Source of the DNA: Candolleomyces eurysporus | Taxonomy: Eukaryota > Basidiomycota > Agaricomycetes > Agaricales > Psathyrellaceae | Direction: 5' to 3' | DNA: 11,812 nucleotides | NCBI GenBank assembly: GCA_027579435.1 | Contig: JANBPK010000024.1 | Span: forward strand, 1 to 11,812 | Part shown: piece after piece, positions 8,899-11,812 of the stretch | How positions within the stretch are numbered: position 1 is the first letter of the stretch | Layout: every line of letters starts with the position of its first letter | The notes under the pieces: generated by a model | Database searches by the model: none | What the model saw: only the letters and a program-made list of their open reading frames with translations | What the model was told of the DNA's origin: nothing | Translations under genes and position numbers: made by a program

Positions 8899-9159
8899 AC
8901 GATTGACGATAATCATCTCCTGACTTTACGCTGGTCTCGACGCTGAGTATGACATGGGACCCATCTTATGGTATATACTCCGTACACAGAATGCAGAGCT
9001 ACTATAACAGCATACAAAAAATTATCATTGACCGACTCGTAGTCTCGGTGAACCTAGCCAAAACCGTCCACTGGCAGCGCCCATACGTGAGTTTATCGTT
9101 CACCTGGGGTTCAAAACGCAACTCTAAATCAAGGTTTAGCACATCAACACCGCACGACG

Positions 9160-10960
9160 CTAATTTTTCTCTTCCTCAGGGGTATGCATACCCTCTGCGT
9201 GACATTCGCATCAGCACCTTGTTCATTCTGGTGGTAAGCGATAGAACGACTTACTGCCGGAGAACCGACACTTTCCCTCCTTAGCAAAGTGGCATCGACT
9301 CAAGAAGCCACACTTATGCCCCCAAATGCAGTCATCTCCCCAGAGGCACAGATCTCCTAGAAGCGGGACAGCTTTTCAGGACGAGGATTGTAAAGTCATC
9401 TCCGCAATGCGTACCCTTGATCATGGTTGTGCATGGCACCTTCTTCGCGTTTGCTCGAAGCTCGTCAATTTCAGCATCGGTGAACTCATAATCGTGTCCA
9501 TATCTGCAATCACCCCCCAGCTTGCACTTCGTCGGGGAGAGATAATATAAGGTGCATGCCGGTGGGTTCTCTGGAAGTTCCAAAATCAGCCGACTGAACG
9601 ACCCAGAAATAGGAATGTGACGTACGGTTCCATACGGGCTATTTTGCGTTTCGGGTACGGTTAGCAAGAGCTAAAACTGGCTGGACTCGTAATCGTACGT
9701 ACCAGGGAATGATCAACTTCTCGCTTTTTTGGGATTACAGAGTTTCGACGTGCCTGAGAGAAGTCCGGAGAAGCTTCGTGATTAGTTGTATCGGACCTTG
9801 CGCGAGAAGTGCCTCGAGGACGACCCTTTACAACAGCGGACCAGGTAGATGGTGTGAGAGATGAGCTACCAGTGACCGGAGGGGTTAGCAATGAAGGGGA
9901 AAGGTCCGTGTGAGACGCAGGGGGAGACCCGGCCGCTGGGTTTAGCTTCTCCTGTACGAAGAGTCCGGGAATCGTGAGCATAGGCAGATTCAGCCCCGAG
10001 ATTCCTGCAGCAACTTCGTCGTAACCTTGAAGAAGAATTATCTTGTTTCTGAAGCCCGAAGTGATATGTGACCGGAGGGCGGTGGCATATCCGTTATCGT
10101 GGCAACCTCCAAAAATGATACTATCGGTCTGAGGAAGACGGATCTCGGACTCCAAAATTGCTAATCCCAGGCTTGAGAGTCACTCTTGAAGAACTAAACA
10201 GAGAAGCGTACCTCGTATCTTGGCATCTGCTCCTTCTTTAGCATAGCCCACATCAGCCATGACGAAGCGTTCAGAGGCGTGGTTGAAACCAATGATGAAG
10301 TCATCCAACCTCTGCCTCGCGGTGAACTTGGAGACGCGGCCGAGCGTGTCCGAGAGACCTTTCTTGTTCAGGAAAACATAGACCCACAAATGGTGGTTGT
10401 TACGACTTGGAAGGTGTTGCATAATTCCGTCGGAGAGGTCTGACGCAGCTTTCTGGCCACCCTCTTTGCCATCCGCTATAAGCTCAGGATCGAAAATGGC
10501 GCCGTCGCCGTCAATCAAGACGACGATACGATTTGGCTGCACACAGCATCCCGCCGTGAGGATCATGCACGAAGGTGACAGTACTGCTACAACGTACCTT
10601 CAACTGGTTCTGTAACTCGTCCCTCTGCTTCTCAAGATCGGCTTTCTCCTCCTTGAAACTTGAAAGTTCGTCTTCGAGACTGGAATAAGCACGGTTGGAC
10701 TTTGAGATATCCTTCTTGAGGTTTTTTATCAACTCTTGCGATTCAATCTCGTTCTTCGCGAGTTGTTCAATTTCATCTAGTCATCGTTGGTCGGTCACAG
10801 GGACTCCACGTCGATAGGGCTGCAGATACCTTTCAACCTATTATACATCACCAACCTAAAGATCGAGAGTCAGCAAATGACGCGGCACGTGTCTATTTCA
10901 AGAATAGACTTACAGTCGAGACGCCCCAGAGCTGGGCAAACCAGGCGGAGTGTCGGGCAT
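9160..10960 (-). CDS. DUF7923-like protein with N-terminal coiled coil and three C-terminal CCCH fingers
   Basis: Nine exons: 10960-10914, 10855-10830, 10776-10598, 10536-10212, 10160-9703, 9638-9626, 9570-9415, 9356-9255 and 9194-9160, giving 446 aa with phase kept at all eight joins. Residues about 17-84 are charged and heptad-like (coiled coil). Residues 85-265 fit the fungal DUF7923 type: IVVLIDGDG, AKEGADAKI and FGGCHDNGY, then an LPMLTIPGLF end. A Ser/Pro/Thr-rich linker follows to 335. The fingers are C355-x9-C365-x5-C371-x3-H375, C396-x8-C405-x5-C411-x3-H415 and C417-x5-C423-x7-C431-x7-H439, ending GKGMH and a short tail. The 13-nt exon supplies PVWN and restores the usual LPxWxQNPP approach to finger 1. 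An in-frame ATG at 10990 would add ten residues; I number from 10960, which has A at -3. Likely role: RNA binding, perhaps cleavage (inference). Pfam assignment is from memory. Confidence 0.9.
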
Positions 10961-11659
10961 CGTGGAAATGGGATGGTATCTCGAAGACATATGAACACAA
11001 CACTGGGGGAGGTTAACAGCGCGCACGACCGTACTTGACTCACTTTATACCCTCACACCACAGCCACGCCTTCGGTTCGTGGTGATTGACGCTGGATAAA
11101 CGTGTTGCTTATCTGTCTTGTGACCGATGGGCAGTGGGGCGCATTTGACCGTAATGGGTGTGTGCTGTGGGGTGCCGGCGCTTCAGAACCCATACCTGTA
11201 CCTAGAGATGAAATACACGCTCTGAGCAGTGCACGGTGGCGGAGGCTGGCGTCTAACCACGGAATTCCTGTAATGATTGTTTCTGCTAGTAACGCTAAGA
11301 GCACAGTGACGATCAGATAAGGCGGTGAAGGTGCAGGACTTACAGCACATACACACGCGGGAGCTGTTAAGCGAAAAGATTTGCGTCGCGTCGATCATTC
11401 CGGTGCGAAAGCGAAGGTTCAAGAGTACGCCCCATCGTGGCCGTCACGATAGAGTTTAGGCGAGCAATGGGACTGAATCTCAAGATTTCAGCACAGGGCC
11501 GTTCGTCGTATTGCACAAAATGTACGTAAACATCCTGTTATATTTAATCAAACCAAACTGCCTGATATTAATAAACCTCGTCAGCCACTCGTATACTTCA
11601 AAAACTAAAGATTGCGTCGGTGTAGGCATACTGCCAGGCCATAACGTTTGCTAATTGCA
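10961..11659. other. Intergenic: promoter of the DUF7923-like gene and 3' flank of its paralogue
   Basis: This 699-bp gap holds a TATA box near its left end. The frames in its middle (11053-11304 minus, 11102-11320 plus) show no recognisable motif. The right part, just downstream of the stop at 11660, is AT-rich and fits a 3' untranslated region. Confidence 0.5.
11044..11049 (-). promoter_or_regulatory. TATA box of the DUF7923-like gene
   Basis: TATAAA on the minus strand lies 54-59 bp upstream of the first in-frame ATG (10990) and 84-89 bp upstream of the better-placed ATG (10960). Both distances are plausible, so the box does not decide between the two starts. Confidence 0.5.
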
Positions 11660-11812
11660 TTAACCAAGAGTGTGCATGCTCTCTGCGGCCAATGAGAATG
11701 TCAGATCCTGACGACCAGACGGAACGAAAGGAAACGTACCGGCTGAGAACTTGCATTTGCCAGTTTTAACGAAGTAGCACCGACCAAGGAAAGGACACTT
11801 GTGTCCCCAAAT
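11660..11812 (-). CDS. 3' end of a second tandem-CCCH gene, paralogue of the 9160-10960 gene (5' part beyond window)
   Basis: Two exons are visible, 11812-11740 and 11682-11660, joined over a 57-nt intron with branch CTGAC. They encode the last 31 residues. The sequence IWGHKCPFLGRCYF then VKTGKCKFS and ESMHTLG matches the end of the neighbouring gene at 20 of 29 aligned positions, with the third finger Cys-x5-Cys-x7-Cys-x7-His complete. The intron sits at the same codon and phase as the last intron of the neighbour (phase 1, three residues after KCK/RF). The last residues differ (short tail here, acidic tail there). This is a same-strand tandem duplicate with clear divergence, so not a recent copy. 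Whether it also has the DUF7923-like and coiled-coil parts cannot be seen. Confidence 0.86.
   Translation of the reverse strand: MWGHKCPFLGRCYFVKTGKCKFSAGTFPFVPSGRQDLTFSLAAESMHTLG

Larger units (their letters stand above)
8128..9159. other. Intergenic: laccase promoter and 3' flank of the DUF7923-like gene
   Basis: The 1032-bp gap holds the laccase promoter, including the TATA box and, about 760 bp upstream of the start, a 14-bp palindrome. The open frames here are short and match no family I know. The part nearest 9160 should be the 3' untranslated region of the next gene. Confidence 0.5.

Noticed and set aside
9332..9667. Unspliced frame as the true end of the DUF7923-like protein
   Set aside because: It breaks the second finger and lacks the third. 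Splicing 9414-9357 and 9254-9195 completes both and gives the GKGMH ending.
10787..11038. Plus-strand open frame over the start of the DUF7923-like gene
   Set aside because: It is antisense to exons 1-2 and the promoter, has no motif, and the minus-strand model keeps phase through eight introns.

Overview
The window reads as nuclear DNA of a filamentous basidiomycete, most likely an Agaricomycete (inference). Evidence: genes are cut into many short exons by 47-70 nt GT-AG introns with GTRNGT-type donors and CTRAY-like branch points, a multicopper laccase of the mushroom type is present, and a fungal DUF7923-like/tandem-CCCH protein is present. No rRNA, tRNA, CRISPR array or transposase was recognised. 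Three N bases (529, 553, 583) mark uncertain calls in a GC-rich stretch.

All six genes lie on the minus strand, head to tail. From left to right they are: (1) 1-1011, a CCCH zinc-finger protein with a very long Glu/Arg-rich helix, cut at its C-terminus by the window edge; (2) 1316-3173, a salicylate-hydroxylase-like FAD monooxygenase (10 exons, 453 aa); (3) 4116-5586, a class-V PLP enzyme of the cysteine-desulfurase-like type (3 exons, 445 aa); (4) 6001-8127, a secreted laccase (11 exons, 525 aa); (5) 9160-10960, a coiled-coil / DUF7923-like / three-CCCH-finger protein (9 exons, 446 aa); (6) 11660-11812, the 3' end of a second copy of the gene-5 family. I built every gene model by hand from splice signals. 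Phase is kept across every junction, and the conserved family motifs reappear across the joins, which is the main support for the models.

Genes 2-4 are three metabolic enzymes side by side (aromatic hydroxylation, PLP chemistry, phenol oxidation). They could be a small catabolic or secondary-metabolite group, but no backbone synthase is present and laccase acts outside the cell, so this is only a hypothesis. Genes 5 and 6, with gene 1, make the window rich in CCCH proteins. The most interesting point is that the central domain of gene 5 has the layout of a NYN/PIN-type nuclease. Coupled to CCCH fingers, that would resemble Regnase-like RNA-degrading proteins.

The intergenic stretches (304, 942, 414, 1032 and 699 bp) hold plausible TATA boxes, a duplicated TGACTC element before the PLP-enzyme gene, and one unassigned region (3174-4115).
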